6,309 bases of DNA from Candidatus Latescibacterota bacterium (GTDB lineage: Bacteria; Latescibacterota; UBA2968; UBA8231). Below the pieces are notes generated by a model. The model was not told the DNA's origin. It ran no database searches and saw only the letters and a program-made list of their open reading frames with translations. Numbering within the stretch: the stretch's first letter is position 1; each line of letters starts with the position of its first letter. Below are positions 4,911-6,309 of the stretch, in pieces. The translations under genes were made by a program, and so were the position numbers. The stretch spans positions 1 through 6,309 of the forward strand of contig DPVW01000376.1 in assembly GCA_003529325.1 (NCBI GenBank), read 5' to 3'.

Positions 4911-6309
4911 ATGGAAAAACAACCCAACGTGCTTTTTGTCATGACCGATCAGCAACGGGGCGATACGATTGCCGCCCTCGGCAACAGCCACATTCACACG
5001 CCAAACTTCGACCGTCTCGTCGCTCGGGGCACCGCCTTCACTCAGGGATATACACCGACGCCGGTGTGTGTGGCAGCGCGGTATGCCGTGCGTACGGGAC
5101 GTTCGGCGCTGACGACGAGGGTCTTCAGCAACGGTCAGCAGCCACCTGCCAAGGGTCAGCCGGAAGGTATGGTGGCACGTTGCGGCCCCTATGTCGGCAC
5201 ACGGATGCGAGAATTGGGGTATCGCACATTCGGTATCGGCAAGTTCCACTCAAATCCGTGGGACGAGGATCTGGGGTACGACGTGCACCTGCATTCCGAA
5301 GAACTCTTCGGCACCCCCGACCGACGGGCGAACGATGACTACGCCAAATTTATCGCCGAGGCCCATCCCCAGCACGATTTCGTCGAGGGTTTGCATGGGG
5401 AGCGCACGGAGATGTATTACATGCCGCAGATGAGTCCCCTGCCTGCGGCGCTGACCGTCGAGTCATGGGCAGCGGACAGAGCGATCGAACAGATCGAGGC
5501 AGACAACGGCGCAGAGCGGCAGCCGTTCTTCGGCTTTCTCTCCTTCATCGGGCCCCATCCACCGTTGGCCCCGCCAATCCCATTCAATCGACTGTACGAT
5601 CCGGACCGGATGCCGTCACCGACGCGTGGCGATGTCGACGTCGATCACGCCGATGAGCAGATCCCGTGGATGAATTACGGCGTCTGGGCCGAGGATGTGA
5701 GTGATGCCCAGGCACGAATGCTGCGAGCCCGCTACTACGGTGAACTGACCTACATCGACGACTGCCTGGGACGGGTCCTCGACGCCGTCGAGGCCAGACA
5801 GGACGCGGACAACACGCTGATCTGTTTTTTCGCCGATCACGGCGACCATCTCGGCGATCATCGTGCCTGGCAGAAGGAGAGTTTCTTCGAAGCCTCCTGT
5901 CACGTGCCCTTCCTGGTCAGTTGGCCGGCAGGTGGAATCGGCGCCGGTGAGCGGCGCGATGAACTGGTCAGCCTCGTCGACCTGTTCGGCATTGCCACGG
6001 GCGCAGCGGGAGCGTCGGAGCTGCGCGATGGCAGCGATGTTCTCGGTCTGCTACGTGATGAAATTCCGGGGCGCGAGCAGTTGTTCGGCCTCTTTGGCGC
6101 CCCGGGTACACCACAATTCAAGATCATGGTGCGAGAAGGGCAGTGGAAATACATCTTCCTCGCCAATGGCGGACGCGAATTGTTGTTCGATGTAGACGCA
6201 GACCCCCAGGAGTTACGGCAGTTGCACATCAGACAGGCTCAGGTGGCTGGGCGATTGCGTGTTGCGGCGGCGGCGTATCTGAATGGACCCGCCGGCGAGG
6301 CAGCTCTGG
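4911..6309 (+). CDS. Sulfatase (alkaline phosphatase superfamily), 3' end cut by window edge
   Basis: The frame is open from ATG 4911 to the window end, 466 aa so far against a usual 470-520, so little is missing. AGGAG lies 10 nt upstream, overlapping the previous stop. Visible blocks are VLFVMTDQQRGD (7-18, with metal ligands D13 and Q14) and PVCVAARYAVRTGR (51-64, with the formylglycine-precursor Cys53 and Arg57). Further blocks are GIGKFHSNP (108-116, Lys111 and His113), GPHPP (214-218, His216), FADHGDHLGDH (307-317, metal ligands D309 and H310) and Lys322. The C-terminal WKYIFL and ELLFDVDADPQE blocks are typical. The signature is CxAxR rather than the usual CxPxR; maturation enzymes are known to accept Ala there. 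There is no N-terminal signal peptide, so it is cytoplasmic and would act on an imported small sulfate ester (choline-sulfatase-like in style), not on extracellular polysaccharide. A phosphonate or phosphodiester hydrolase is the main alternative. Confidence 0.92.
   Translation, partial: MEKQPNVLFVMTDQQRGDTIAALGNSHIHTPNFDRLVARGTAFTQGYTPTPVCVAARYAVRTGRSALTTRVFSNGQQPPAKGQPEGMVARCGPYVGTRMRELGYRTFGIGKFHSNPWDEDLGYDVHLHSEELFGTPDRRANDDYAKFIAEAHPQHDFVEGLHGERTEMYYMPQMSPLPAALTVESWAADRAIEQIEADNGAERQPFFGFLSFIGPHPPLAPPIPFNRLYDPDRMPSPTRGDVDVDHADEQIPWMNYGVWAEDVSDAQARMLRARYYGELTYIDDCLGRVLDAVEARQDADNTLICFFADHGDHLGDHRAWQKESFFEASCHVPFLVSWPAGGIGAGERRDELVSLVDLFGIATGAAGASELRDGSDVLGLLRDEIPGREQLFGLFGAPGTPQFKIMVREGQWKYIFLANGGRELLFDVDADPQELRQLHIRQAQVAGRLRVAAAAYLNGPAGEAAL

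Overview
The window is GC-rich (roughly 60%) bacterial chromosomal DNA with densely packed, overlapping genes. The class II tRNA-Tyr, Shine-Dalgarno-led starts and the enzyme families fit a free-living heterotrophic bacterium, most likely Gram-negative. I cannot assign a phylum from the sequence alone. No phage, transposase, CRISPR or plasmid signal is visible. The tRNA-Tyr gene and a malate dehydrogenase argue for a chromosome.

Layout. On the minus strand at the left edge lies a tRNA-Tyr(GTA) gene whose last ~13 nt fall outside the window. It has its own probable promoter (perfect -35 TTGACA) in the 81-nt gap behind it. Next, also on the minus strand, is a complete 392-aa metal-dependent amidohydrolase/deacetylase of the COG3964 type (151-1329). 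A 180-nt divergent intergenic region (1330-1509) separates it from a tight plus-strand gene run that leaves the window at the right: cytosolic-type malate dehydrogenase (1510-2496), a SAM-dependent methyltransferase (2493-3311), a broken alanine racemase (3313-3997), a DapA-superfamily aldolase/dehydratase (3998-4897) and a cytoplasmic sulfatase (4911 to the edge, 466 aa seen). Intergenic gaps in this run are -4, 1, 0 and 13 nt, so it is very probably one operon.

How the genes may work together. The metallo-deacetylase, DapA-type lyase and sulfatase are typical of small-molecule catabolism: removal of an acetyl or sulfate ester, then dehydration or cleavage of a hydroxy- or keto-acid. Malate dehydrogenase could feed the product into the TCA cycle. 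This is inference from context; no substrate can be read from the sequence.

Most notable points: (1) the alanine racemase lacks about 145 internal residues, including the PLP-lysine region, and its two halves are in different frames; (2) the methyltransferase has no ATG, GTG or TTG in frame upstream of its SAM motif, and its best start is a CTG overlapping the malate dehydrogenase stop codon; (3) a perfect 10-bp inverted repeat brackets the tRNA-Tyr promoter and leader and includes the first four bases of the tRNA; (4) the lyase and the sulfatase carry non-canonical active-site motifs. I do not see a clearly new defence or mobile system here.
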